A DNA stretch of 64,000 nucleotides from Sphingobium xanthum. Its GTDB lineage: Bacteria; Pseudomonadota; Alphaproteobacteria; Sphingomonadales; Sphingomonadaceae. The position numbers and the translations under genes are program-made. Positions 16,395 through 25,277 of the stretch are shown one piece after another (positions within the stretch are counted from its first letter, which is position 1; every line of letters begins with the position of its first letter). Where the stretch lies: the NCBI RefSeq assembly GCF_019737615.1, contig NZ_JAHKKS010000001.1, forward strand, positions 1 through 64,000. The letters are read 5' to 3'. The notes under the pieces were generated by a model. It saw only the letters and a list, made by a program, of their open reading frames with translations, was not told the DNA's origin and did no database searches.

Positions 16395-17210
16395 ATGACG
16401 CCTGAGCAACGGGACATCATCGATCGCGCTGCCGCGCACCTGTCGGCCGACGACCGGATCGAGGCCTTGTGGCTCGCGGGCAGTCTCGGTCAAGGCGGCG
16501 GCGATCAGTGGAGCGACGTCGATCTGCTGGCCTGCTGCGCGGCAGGGACCAAGGCGGCGGTGTCGCAGGACCTCGCGGTCAGCATCGCGCAGATCGCGCC
16601 GCCCTTGCTGGTCAACAGCCTGTTCGGCGGCATCGTCATCAATGTCGTGGCGGAGGGCTGGCGGCGCTTCGACATCAGCCTCGCCGAGCCGGGCGATCTC
16701 GGGCGCTACGATCCCGCCGTGCTGACGACCCTGTTCAATCGCAGCGGGATCGAGCCGGGCGGGCGGTTTCCGGAGAGCTATCGCGCCACGCCGCAATCGG
16801 TGCTGCCGATCGTCAACGAGTTTCTGCGGGTGCTCGGCCTTGCGCCGGTCGGTGCCGGTCGGGGTGAACTCATGCTGCTCATGGCGGGCATCGAGCTGCT
16901 GCGCGGCATGACGGTGAACCTCATGCTCGAGGAAAACGGCATCGGACCATGGGCGCGCGGCGGCATGCTCTCGCGCGATCTCTACCTGACCGAAGAACAG
17001 AAGGCCGCGCTGTTCGCGCTGCCGCCGCTCGCGCCGACGCTGGAGAGCACGTTCGAAGGCAATGTCGCCATCGCGCGCATCTTCCTGCCCCGCGCGCGGG
17101 CGCTGCTGGAGGCGATCGGCGGAGACTGGCCCGAGGCGTTCGAGCGGGAGACGCGCGCGCACCTGCGTGCGACGCTCGGTCTCGAAATCCCTGCCTCCGG
17201 CGAGTTTTGA
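16395..17210 (+). CDS. nucleotidyltransferase-fold protein, 271 aa
   Basis: N-terminal minimal nucleotidyltransferase motif: G29-S30 in WLAGSLGQGGGDQWSDVDLLA with D41 and D43, matching GS-x(10)-SDxD of the polymerase beta superfamily. The remaining 220 residues are mostly helical (GRGELMLLMAGIELLRGMTVNLMLEENG), like the substrate domain of aminoglycoside adenylyltransferase or lincosamide nucleotidyltransferase relatives. It may modify a small molecule, but no resistance function should be assumed. Predicted cytoplasmic. It ends 37 bp before the S41 lipoprotein start on the same strand. Confidence 0.75.
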   Translation: MTPEQRDIIDRAAAHLSADDRIEALWLAGSLGQGGGDQWSDVDLLACCAAGTKAAVSQDLAVSIAQIAPPLLVNSLFGGIVINVVAEGWRRFDISLAEPGDLGRYDPAVLTTLFNRSGIEPGGRFPESYRATPQSVLPIVNEFLRVLGLAPVGAGRGELMLLMAGIELLRGMTVNLMLEENGIGPWARGGMLSRDLYLTEEQKAALFALPPLAPTLESTFEGNVAIARIFLPRARALLEAIGGDWPEAFERETRAHLRATLGLEIPASGEF

Positions 17211-17247
17211 CCTGACAGCCGTCGCGGCGCGATCTAGGTCCGGCTTC

Positions 17248-18696
17248 ATGAAGTTTGCGCAACGCAAGGCCATCGCCGCGCTCGTCAGCACTGCCCTCCT
17301 TCTCTCCGGCTGCGGCGGCGGAGGAGGATCGAGCGCGGGTGGTGGTGGCACAGGCGGCAGCCCGACACCGACGCCCGCCGGCAATGCGACCTGCACCCTG
17401 CGCGCGCGGCAGGACTGGGCGGCGGCGCAGTTGCGCGAATGGTATCTCTTCCCGGACACATTGCCGGCGTCGCTCGATCCGACGCCCTATGGCAGCGTCG
17501 CCGACTATGTCGATGCGCTGACCGCGTCGGCGCGATCACAGGGCAAGGATCGCTATTTCACTTATGTCACCTCGATCGCCGAGGAAGATGACTATTACCG
17601 GACCGGCGCGACCGCCGGCTTCGGCATCCGGCTCAAGGTCGATGAAGCCGGGCGCCGCGCTTATGTCTCCGAAGCCTTCGAGGGTGCGCCGGGGCTGGCA
17701 GCGGGGCTCGATCGCGGGACCGAGATCCTGGCGGTCGGCACCAGCGAGGGAAGTCTGCGCGACACGAGCGAGATCATCGCCGCATCGGGCGAGGGCGGCT
17801 TCATCGACGCGCTCGGCCCCTCGACGCCCGGCACGACGCGATCGATGCGCATCCGCGATGCCGGTGGCGAGCGCGTCGTCACCGCGACCAAGGCGGACTA
17901 TGACCTGACGCCGGTCTCCAGCCGCTATGGCGCGCGGGTGCTCGACGATGGCGGGCGCAAGGTCGGCTATCTGAACCTGCGCACCTTCATCACCTCGGCC
18001 AACACCGCGCTGCGCCAGGCCTTCGCCGATTTCCGCGCGCAGGGCGTGACCGACATCATCGTGGACCTGCGCTACAATGGCGGCGGGCTGCTCTCGGTGG
18101 CCGATACGCTCGGCAATCTGCTCGGCGGCAATCGCCGGACCAACGAGGTCTTCACGCAGATCAGCTATCGGCCGGAAAAGTCGTCGCAGGACGAGATCAG
18201 CTATTTCTCGCCGCAGGCGGAGTCGATCAGCCCGCGCCGCATCGCCTTCATCGGCTTCGAGGGATCGGCCTCGGCGAGCGAGCTCGTGATCAACGCGATG
18301 GTGCCCTATCTGCATGCCGATGTCGCGCTGATCGGCAGCAATAGCTATGGCAAGCCGGTCGGCCAGATCGCGCTCGACCGCTCGGCCTGCGACGATCGCC
18401 TGCGCGTCGTCGCTTTCGCCACCAGGAACGCGGCAGGGCGCGGCGACTATTATGATGGCCTCGCACCGGCCATGGAGAAGACCTGCGCGGCCAGCGACGA
18501 CATCGCCTATCCGCTCGGCGATGCGCGGGAAGCCTCGATCAGCGTGGCGCTGGATTATCTTGCCGGGCGGAGCTGCACGCCGATCGGCGGTGCTACGGCG
18601 GGCATACGCGCCCAGTCGGTCGCGGCGCCGGCGGCGCGCCTGCTCGTGCCCGATCGTCCCACCACGCCTGAGCGGGAAGTTCCCGGACTTTTCTAG
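17248..18696 (+). CDS. S41-family C-terminal processing peptidase-like lipoprotein, 482 aa
   Basis: Signal peptide MKFAQRKAIAALVSTALLLSGC with lipobox LSG-C22, so lipid-anchored in the periplasm, followed by a Gly/Ser/Pro linker (GGGGGSSAGGGG). A PDZ-like module follows at about 110-220 (AGFGIRLKVDEAGRRAYVSEAFEGAPGLAAGLDRGTEIL). The S41 domain contains VGYLNLRTF, IIVDLRYNGGGLLS and the serine motif GFEGSASASELVINAM, matching the family GSxxSASE. The Lys partner is probably in SNSYGKPVGQ. The fold and arrangement match bacterial tail-specific proteases. An in-frame longer frame exists upstream but only this start gives a lipoprotein signal. Role: periplasmic protein processing or turnover; substrate unknown. 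Confidence 0.85.
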   Translation: MKFAQRKAIAALVSTALLLSGCGGGGGSSAGGGGTGGSPTPTPAGNATCTLRARQDWAAAQLREWYLFPDTLPASLDPTPYGSVADYVDALTASARSQGKDRYFTYVTSIAEEDDYYRTGATAGFGIRLKVDEAGRRAYVSEAFEGAPGLAAGLDRGTEILAVGTSEGSLRDTSEIIAASGEGGFIDALGPSTPGTTRSMRIRDAGGERVVTATKADYDLTPVSSRYGARVLDDGGRKVGYLNLRTFITSANTALRQAFADFRAQGVTDIIVDLRYNGGGLLSVADTLGNLLGGNRRTNEVFTQISYRPEKSSQDEISYFSPQAESISPRRIAFIGFEGSASASELVINAMVPYLHADVALIGSNSYGKPVGQIALDRSACDDRLRVVAFATRNAAGRGDYYDGLAPAMEKTCAASDDIAYPLGDAREASISVALDYLAGRSCTPIGGATAGIRAQSVAAPAARLLVPDRPTTPEREVPGLF

Positions 18697-18729
18697 ATTC
18701 CGAGCTTTCCACCGCCAGGCCGCGTCCGG

Positions 18730-20451
18730 TCAATGGACGAGAATGGAGTCGATCTGGGCGGAGAGGGTCTGGATCGTGAATGGCTTGGTGACGAGGCGGA
18801 TGCCCTCGTTGCGCGCGGTCGAGGCGGCCTCGCTATAGCCGGTCATGAGAATGGCGGGCATCGTCGGCCAGCGCTGCGAGATCTGGCGCACGAGATCGAT
18901 GCCGCTCAATTGCCCCGGCATGATCATGTCCGAGAGGACCATCGAGAAGTCCGGATTTCGTTCGAGCCGGCGCATGGCGGCGTCGCCGCTGACCGCGCGC
19001 TCATGGTCGTATCCGATCGCGCTCAGCATGTCCCCGACCATGCCGGCCACGGTGTTGTCGTCCTCGACCAGAAGGATGCGGCGCCGTGCGGAGGCCTGGA
19101 CAACGGCGGGCATCACCGCCGCGCGCTCCGGCTCGCCATGTGAACGGGGCAACAGCAGGGAGATGAGCGTGCCCTTGCCGACTTCGCTCCTCACCTCGAC
19201 GTCGCCGCCCGAAGCGCGCGCGAAGCCATAGACCTGGCTCAGGCCGAGGCCCGTGCCATGGCCCACGCCCTTGGTCGTATAGAAGGGCTCGAAGATACGG
19301 TTGAGGATTTCCGGCGCAATGCCCGTCCCGCTGTCCGAAATGGCGACGCGCACCATATCGTCCGCGCCTTCGTTGCCGGACTGGTTGACCGCCGAAATGA
19401 CGATCGTGCCGCCGCCGGGCATGGCATCGCGCGCGTTGATCGCGATGTTGAGGATGGCGACTTCCAGCTCGGAGGGATCGACCTCGACGGGCCAGAGACC
19501 GGCCGGCAGATCGAGTTCGATCTGGATGCCGTCGGTCTGCAGACGATCGAGCAGCGCGTCCATGCCGCGGATGCGATGGCCCAGATCGATGACTTCGGGC
19601 TTGAGCGGCGAGCGGCGGGAGAAGGTCAGCAATTGCTGGGTAAGCTTGGCGCCGCGATCGACCGCGTGGCGGATGCCGGCCTTCAGGCGCTCCAGCTTGG
19701 TCGGATCGTCGGTGCGGTCCATGAGATCGAGCGCGCCCGAGGCGACCATCAGCAGATTGTTGAAATCATGCGCGACGCCGCCGGTGAGCTGGCCAAGCGC
19801 TTCCATTTTCTGCGACTGGCGCAGCGCCTCCTCCGCCTGCATCCGGCTTGCGGTTTCCTGTTGCAGCTGGTTGTGCGCCTCGTGCAGCGAGGCATAGGAG
19901 GCGCCCAGCACGACGATGAGCAAAGCGGCCATCATCACGATCGCGGCGATGCCCACATAGCGCGTCGCGCGGCGCGACCAGCTGTCGAGTCCGACCCGCA
20001 GATAGACCGAGCCCAGCTGCGTGTCGCCCTGGACAACAGGGACGGTGACGGTCAACTCCCGCGCCGATATGACCGGCTCGCCGATCTGGCCCTTTCTGGG
20101 CAGCTTTGCGGGGGCGACCGCGTAACCGCCGACGAACCCTCCCTGCGCGTCATAGGCGGCGACCGCCAGGATCTGCGGATCGGCGTGAAGAGCCCCGAGA
20201 TATTCCTGGAGTGTGGCGCTATCGTCAAACGCCAGCGGCGCGGCGATGCCGCTGGCCAGAACCTGCGCCTGAACCGTCGTCTGCTGAAGCTTCTCGTCGC
20301 GGCTGATCCGGTCGATCTGGAACGCGAAGGCGGCACCGGCACCGAGCAGCAGGCAGGCGATGATGCCCGCCGTGATCGGCGTCGCGACCAGGCTGGTGAG
20401 CCAGTCCCGCAACCGGGAAAGGGGGAGACGCGAAGGCGATTCCGCCGTCAT
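18730..20451 (-). CDS. membrane-bound hybrid histidine kinase, 573 aa
   Basis: Two membrane helices (about 23-45 and 165-186) enclose a periplasmic domain of about 120 residues resembling CHASE8 of YfiN-type proteins (LASGIAAPLAFDDSATLQEYLGAL). A linker coiled coil follows (LHEAHNQLQQETASRMQAEEAL). Then come the dimerisation/phosphoacceptor domain with H228 (GGVAHDFNNLL), the ATPase domain (N339 in INARDAMP, DSGTGIAP, GHGTGLGLS), and a C-terminal receiver with phosphoacceptor D508 (VLSDMIMPG) and K556. There is no DNA-binding output. Start ATG 20451 overlaps the YfiR stop (ATGA), so kinase and YfiR are made together. The lone receiver protein at 23038 could be its partner. Confidence 0.88.
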   Translation of the reverse strand: MTAESPSRLPLSRLRDWLTSLVATPITAGIIACLLLGAGAAFAFQIDRISRDEKLQQTTVQAQVLASGIAAPLAFDDSATLQEYLGALHADPQILAVAAYDAQGGFVGGYAVAPAKLPRKGQIGEPVISARELTVTVPVVQGDTQLGSVYLRVGLDSWSRRATRYVGIAAIVMMAALLIVVLGASYASLHEAHNQLQQETASRMQAEEALRQSQKMEALGQLTGGVAHDFNNLLMVASGALDLMDRTDDPTKLERLKAGIRHAVDRGAKLTQQLLTFSRRSPLKPEVIDLGHRIRGMDALLDRLQTDGIQIELDLPAGLWPVEVDPSELEVAILNIAINARDAMPGGGTIVISAVNQSGNEGADDMVRVAISDSGTGIAPEILNRIFEPFYTTKGVGHGTGLGLSQVYGFARASGGDVEVRSEVGKGTLISLLLPRSHGEPERAAVMPAVVQASARRRILLVEDDNTVAGMVGDMLSAIGYDHERAVSGDAAMRRLERNPDFSMVLSDMIMPGQLSGIDLVRQISQRWPTMPAILMTGYSEAASTARNEGIRLVTKPFTIQTLSAQIDSILVH

Positions 20452-21032
20452 CGCCTGTCCACCGAAACGGCCATGCCGAGCAGCTTGGAACTGATGGTCA
20501 GGCCATTGGCGCGCGCCGCCGTGGAGTCGATCTGGAACCGCACACGGCCATTCTGCATCACGAACTGGATCATGGCACCATCGACGCCGCTCTTCTGATC
20601 GCTGACCGTAAGGATCGGCTGCCCGTCGATCTCCGCGAACGGCGCATAGCTGGTCGCCGTTGACCGGCCGGCAAAGAGCATCTGGCAGCCGCCGAGATTG
20701 CCATTGTCGCCCAGACGGCGGACGCTGACCGAGCGGCCGGATATCCTCTGGCCGCGCACCACCTCGTCGAGCGTGGCGCCGAACGGGTCCTCGCCGCGCA
20801 GGCAGATGTTGAACGGCCCGCCCTGCGGTTGTGCTGCCGCCGGCCAGGAGACGAACGGCGCGAACTTGAACAGGAAGCTGGCCTTCACGGCCTGTTCGAG
20901 CGAGGCCGGTTGCTGCGCCGTCGCCGGCGCGTCCTGCGACATGAGCAGCGCCAGGACGCAGCACAGCACGACCGGAGCAGTCAGCGTCCGGCGAAGGGTT
21001 CGCGCCGGGGAGGGAGGCCTCACATCGTCCAT
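20448..21032 (-). CDS. YfiR family periplasmic sensor/repressor, 194 aa
   Basis: Secreted protein: N-terminal hydrophobic segment (TAPVVLCCVLALLMSQDAPATAQQ) with predicted cleavage near residue 40. The mature part ASLEQAVKASFLFKFAPFVSWP is the hallmark of the YfiR (DUF4154) family, and CLRGEDPFG and the two Cys (LGGCQMLF) follow as usual. In Pseudomonas, YfiR binds the periplasmic domain of the diguanylate cyclase YfiN and keeps it off. Here its translational partner is a hybrid histidine kinase. The gene overlaps the end of the TonB receptor gene by 13 bp and the kinase start by 4 bp, forming a three-gene unit. Confidence 0.87.
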   Translation of the reverse strand: MDDVRPPSPARTLRRTLTAPVVLCCVLALLMSQDAPATAQQPASLEQAVKASFLFKFAPFVSWPAAAQPQGGPFNICLRGEDPFGATLDEVVRGQRISGRSVSVRRLGDNGNLGGCQMLFAGRSTATSYAPFAEIDGQPILTVSDQKSGVDGAMIQFVMQNGRVRFQIDSTAARANGLTISSKLLGMAVSVDRR

Positions 21033-22939
21033 TTCAGCGCCGCATAGACGCTTCGGCCAAGGGGCTTGCCCTGAGAGAGGGGAAGCTCCTGATGCCGGTC
21101 GTGGAGCAGATTGAAGCCCGATATCGAGAATTCCGCGCGCTCGCTGAATGCCCAGCCGATCCGGGCGCCGAGCTCGACATAACTGGGCGAGAAGGGGTCG
21201 GGCAAGGCACTCACGAAGCGCAGGTCGGCGTCGAGATTGATTTGTGGGCCGATGTCCATGGATGAGCGCACGGAAGCACGGTGCTTCGGGTCATTGCCGA
21301 CCTGTGAGATACCGAGAAGGGGAAAGGACCCCGGCTTGAAGCGGAACTTCTGGACGAGCAGGCTGTAGCCCGGCTTGATCCGCCACCAGTCGGTCAGGCG
21401 AACATCCGCCCAGCTGTCGAAGCCATAGCTCTCACCCTTTATGCCATTGCCCCAATAGAGCGGAATCAAGGTGGCGGGCGTTGGCTCGACGCTGCGCAGA
21501 TCGTCATAGAAATTGTAAAAGCCGGATAACGTCGCGGAAATCCGGGGCGTCAGCACGAGACGCGTGCCGGCTTCCAACGCGGTCAGCTTCTCGGAGCGGA
21601 AGTCCGGCGTGCCGATCACGAAAGGCGGCGTGATGCCGGGCATATATTCGCGCACGTCCCGGTCGAACGGTGTCGGCGACCGAACCGCGCGCGAAACAGC
21701 TGCCCACAGCAACGTCTCATCGTCCAGCTTCCAGGACAGGCGCGCGCTCGGCAGGAGCTCGGTCTCATGATAGGGGCCATGCTCGACCTTGAGGCCGGCG
21801 ATCGCCGTGACCGACGGCGTCAGCGCGAAGCTACCCTGGACGAATGCATTGGCAAGGAATTGAGTCGCGCGAGTCGGCACGAATTCGAGGTTCGGGACGC
21901 CGAAAATATCATAATGATTGAGACGCGCACCCCCACCCCAGATGATCTGGTGGCCCGCGCCGAAGGGGATGCTGTGTTGCAGGTCGAGATCGACGGTATC
22001 GACGGTGAACCGACCGTTGCCGTCGAGCACCTTGCGACCGGCGCGGTCATAATAGAGCTGAACCTGCAGCGCCGATCCGTTCGACGACGAGCGGTTCCAG
22101 CGGGCCAGCAGATCGAGGCCGTGAATCTCCTCGTCCGGCGTCGTCCCCTGGCTTCGCGCGCCTTCATAGACATCGCCCTGGACCATGAAAAGATCGTCTG
22201 CGGACGGGCTCCAGTCGACGCGGAAGCCGACTTGCGTTCGGCGTGACCCGTCATTCGCGCCGTCACTGCTCTCGAAATTTTCGCGGCGCTTGACGAACAG
22301 GCGGTAATTGACCCTCTCGCCCACCGTGCCACCATAACGTAAGCCAGCGTCATAAGTTCGGTTACCGATCGCACCCGTGCCGTAAAGGCCCTGACTCGCG
22401 CCGGCATTGCGGGTGATGACGTTGATGACGCCGTTCATGGCGTTCGCGCCCCAGAGCGTGGCGCCCGGTCCGCTCAGCACCTCGATGCGCTCAACATCTT
22501 CGGGCAGCACATCCTGCATGTCCCAATAGACGCCCGAGTAAAGCGGCGTGTAGACGCTGCGACCGTCGATGAGCACGAGCAGCTTGTTCGAGAAATTCTG
22601 GGCCGTCAGATTTCCGCCGAGGCCGCGCGCGGTGATTACCGGATTCTGTGCGCCACGCATGATCTGGAGATTGGGTGCGAGCCGCAGAATGCCGGGCAAG
22701 GTGAGATTGCCGGAGCGGACGATGTCGTCATGTGTGATGACATAGACGGAAGCGGGCGTCTCTCCGAGTGCGCCCGACGATTTGGTGATCGAGCTGACGT
22801 CGAGGCTGGACAGAGCCGAAATGGGCATGTCCCGCAGTTCCTCGATGCTCTGGGCATAGGCCGGCAGCGCAATGGCGCACCCCGTGCAAAAAGCCGCCAG
22901 GAGACGCGACGCGCGGGACGCCCCCGAGATCAATCGCAT
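21020..22939 (-). CDS. TonB-dependent receptor, 639 aa, linked to YfiR/kinase unit
   Basis: Start is set at ATG 22939 because the GGGGGA ribosome site is 9 bp upstream; another ATG nine bases earlier (22948) would sit right on that site. A signal peptide (RLISGASRASRLLAAFCTGCAIALPAYAQS) is followed by IEELRDMPISALSSLDVSSITK, a TonB-receptor N-terminus of the colicin I receptor-like class. The plug motif ERIEVLSGPGATLWGANAMNGVINVI and a beta-barrel follow, ending AALKWTM. At 639 aa it is compact (compare the 820-aa receptor at 11923). Co-transcription with YfiR and a hybrid kinase suggests a signal or nutrient receptor whose state is sensed in the periplasm (inference). Confidence 0.88.
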   Translation of the reverse strand: MRLISGASRASRLLAAFCTGCAIALPAYAQSIEELRDMPISALSSLDVSSITKSSGALGETPASVYVITHDDIVRSGNLTLPGILRLAPNLQIMRGAQNPVITARGLGGNLTAQNFSNKLLVLIDGRSVYTPLYSGVYWDMQDVLPEDVERIEVLSGPGATLWGANAMNGVINVITRNAGASQGLYGTGAIGNRTYDAGLRYGGTVGERVNYRLFVKRRENFESSDGANDGSRRTQVGFRVDWSPSADDLFMVQGDVYEGARSQGTTPDEEIHGLDLLARWNRSSSNGSALQVQLYYDRAGRKVLDGNGRFTVDTVDLDLQHSIPFGAGHQIIWGGGARLNHYDIFGVPNLEFVPTRATQFLANAFVQGSFALTPSVTAIAGLKVEHGPYHETELLPSARLSWKLDDETLLWAAVSRAVRSPTPFDRDVREYMPGITPPFVIGTPDFRSEKLTALEAGTRLVLTPRISATLSGFYNFYDDLRSVEPTPATLIPLYWGNGIKGESYGFDSWADVRLTDWWRIKPGYSLLVQKFRFKPGSFPLLGISQVGNDPKHRASVRSSMDIGPQINLDADLRFVSALPDPFSPSYVELGARIGWAFSERAEFSISGFNLLHDRHQELPLSQGKPLGRSVYAALKWTM

Positions 22940-23037
22940 AGTCCCCATTCCCCCGTTTTCACGATTGCGTGAAACGCGCCAGCGGTGAATCGGTTCCCCG
23001 AATGATCCCGGCGTCGCGCCGAAAGCGTCCGGAGAAA

Positions 23038-23403
23038 TCAGACGCCCGAAAGCAGGATCGTTTCCAGATCCTTCAGGCGATAAGGCTTGCGCAGGATCGG
23101 CGTGCCCTCGCAACCCGGAGGCAGGTCGACATCCTCGAACCCTGTGGTGATGACGAGCCGGACAGCATTCCGGCAGAGGCGCTCCGCGACGGGCACGCCG
23201 CTCTCGTCGCCGAGGCTGATGTCGAGGATCGCGAAATCGAAATCCTCCCGGTCGATCAATTCGAAGGCTTCCGAGACGGTGGAAGCCGTATGAACCTGAT
23301 CGATGCCGATCGCGGAGAGCAGCATCTGGGTGTTCATCGCGATCATCGGTTCGTCCTCGACGAGGAGAACGACGGAGGGCGGGCCAGACGAATTGGGAGC
23401 CAT
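23038..23403 (-). CDS. stand-alone response-regulator receiver protein, 121 aa
   Basis: Pure receiver domain of 121 aa without an output domain. The acidic pair is in VLLVEDEPMIAM, the phosphoacceptor is D61 (FAILDISLGDESG), the T/S position is in VITTGFED and the conserved Lys is in ILRKPYRLKD. This CheY-like form with a short tail is common next to hybrid kinases as a phosphorelay shuttle or phosphate sink. It lies upstream of the receptor/YfiR/kinase unit on the same strand, 98 bp before the receptor start, so it may be co-expressed. Confidence 0.87.
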   Translation of the reverse strand: MAPNSSGPPSVVLLVEDEPMIAMNTQMLLSAIGIDQVHTASTVSEAFELIDREDFDFAILDISLGDESGVPVAERLCRNAVRLVITTGFEDVDLPPGCEGTPILRKPYRLKDLETILLSGV

Positions 23404-23547
23404 AGCAGTCTGTTATCATGCGACGATGGCCCCCGCTAGGATGGATCGCCATCAGGTTGTATCGACATTCAGTTCAGAGCGAGCTGCAAACGCGCGAGGC
23501 CGGAAAAGCGATTCCCACTTTCCCGCGCGATGCTCTAGGGGCGTGGC

Positions 23548-25170
23548 ATGCTTCGCCTGTCCGGACTGACCCTGCCGCTCGATCATCAAGAGGCGGCCTT
23601 GCCCGAAGCGATCTGCGCGCGGCTCGGCATCGCGCGCGCCGATCTGCAGAGCCATGAGATCGTGCGGCGCGGCAACGATGCGCGGCGCAAGAGCGCGATC
23701 CTGCTGGTCTATACGATCGACCTCGCTGTGCGTGACGAGGCGGACGTGCTGGCGCGCTTTGCCGGGGATCACGATGTGCGCCCGCGCCCCGACACGACCT
23801 ATCGCTTTCCCGCCATCGCGCCCGCCGGCTGGTCGGGCAAGCGGCCGGTCGTGGTCGGTGCCGGCCCATGCGGCCTGTTCGCCGGGCTGATCCTCGCGCA
23901 GATGGGCTTTCGGCCGATCATCCTGGATCGCGGCAAGGTGGTGCGCGAGCGGACCAAGGACACCTGGGGCCTCTGGCGGCGCGGCGTGCTCGATCCCGAC
24001 AGCAACGTGCAGTTCGGCGAAGGCGGGGCGGGCACGTTCTCGGACGGCAAGCTCTATTGCCGCGTCAAGGACCCGCGCTTCCTCGGCCGCAAGGTGCTGG
24101 AGGAGTTCGTCAACGCCGGCGCGCCGGACGACATATTGACCGAGGCGCATCCGCATATCGGCACGTTCCGGCTCGTGACCATGGTCGAGAGCATGCGGCG
24201 CACGATCGAGGAACTGGGCGGCGAATATCGTTGGCAGACGCGCGTCGACGATCTGATGCTGGAAAGCGCGGGCGACGGGCACAAGCGGCTGCGCGGGCTG
24301 GTGCTGGCGGATGGCAGCGTCATCGAGACCGACCATGTCGTGCTCGCCGTTGGCCACAGTGCCCGCCCGACCTTCGAGATGCTGCATGGGCGCGGCGTCC
24401 ATATCGAGCCCAAGCCTTTCTCGATCGGCGTGCGCATCGAGCATCCGCAAAGCTGGGTGGACGAGGCGCGCTATGGGCGCTTTGCGAAACATCCGATCCT
24501 GGGTGCCGCTGCCTACAGCCTCGCGCATCACTGCGCCAATGGCCGCACGGTCTACAGCTTCTGCATGTGCCCCGGCGGGCGCGTGGTCGCCGCAACGTCC
24601 GAGGAAGGGCGCGTCGTCACCAATGGCATGAGCCAATATTCGCGCGCCGAGTTCAATGCCAATTCGGGTCTGGTCGTCGCCATCGATCCCCAGCGCGACT
24701 ATCCCGATGGTCCGCTTGCCGGGATCGCGCTCCAGCGGCACTGGGAATCGCTCGCCTTCGTCGCGGGCGGCTCGGATTATTCGGCGCCGGGACAGACGGT
24801 CGGGGACTTCATGGCTGGTCGGCCGTCGAAGGAACTGGGATCGGTCACGCCGTCCTACAAGCCGGGCGTGACGATGACGGATCTCTCGACCTGCCTGCCG
24901 GAGTTCGTGCTGGACTCCTTCCGCGAGGCGCTGCCGGTATTCGGGCGGCAGATCCGGCATTATGATCATCCCGATGCCGTGATGACGGGCGTGGAGACGC
25001 GGACTTCCTCGCCGATCCGCATCACGCGCGGCAAGGATTATCAGAGCCTCAATGTCGAGGGTCTGTACCCCGGCGGCGAAGGCGCGGGCTATGCGGGCGG
25101 CATTCTCTCCGCCGCGATCGACGGGATCAAGCTGGCCGAAGCGGTCGCGGCGCGGATCACCGCGCCCTGA
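23548..25170 (+). CDS. NAD(P)/FAD-dependent oxidoreductase (COG2509-type), 540 aa
   Basis: N-terminal alpha/beta domain (residues 1-100: LRLSGLTLPLDHQEAALPEAICARLG... EIVRRGNDARRKSAILLVYTID) followed by an FAD-binding Rossmann fold. The dinucleotide motif is in VVVGAGPCGLFAGLILAQMG and a family motif in NVQFGEGGAGTFSDGKLYCR. CMCPGGRVV and GLYPGGEGAGYAGGILSAAIDG complete the pattern of the uncharacterised FAD-dependent proteins of the COG2509 group, widely conserved and about 540 aa. The reaction is not established. It stands alone between a divergent receiver gene and the next plus-strand gene 107 bp on. Confidence 0.83.
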   Translation: MLRLSGLTLPLDHQEAALPEAICARLGIARADLQSHEIVRRGNDARRKSAILLVYTIDLAVRDEADVLARFAGDHDVRPRPDTTYRFPAIAPAGWSGKRPVVVGAGPCGLFAGLILAQMGFRPIILDRGKVVRERTKDTWGLWRRGVLDPDSNVQFGEGGAGTFSDGKLYCRVKDPRFLGRKVLEEFVNAGAPDDILTEAHPHIGTFRLVTMVESMRRTIEELGGEYRWQTRVDDLMLESAGDGHKRLRGLVLADGSVIETDHVVLAVGHSARPTFEMLHGRGVHIEPKPFSIGVRIEHPQSWVDEARYGRFAKHPILGAAAYSLAHHCANGRTVYSFCMCPGGRVVAATSEEGRVVTNGMSQYSRAEFNANSGLVVAIDPQRDYPDGPLAGIALQRHWESLAFVAGGSDYSAPGQTVGDFMAGRPSKELGSVTPSYKPGVTMTDLSTCLPEFVLDSFREALPVFGRQIRHYDHPDAVMTGVETRTSSPIRITRGKDYQSLNVEGLYPGGEGAGYAGGILSAAIDGIKLAEAVAARITAP

Positions 25171-25277
25171 GACCAGTATCGACGGTTCGCCGTTGTCGGT
25201 GCATCTTTGATATGGTCAATGGCGGCGCGGGCGCGTAACCGCCGATGGAACACATGTGAAGAATCGGGGAGGCTGTG

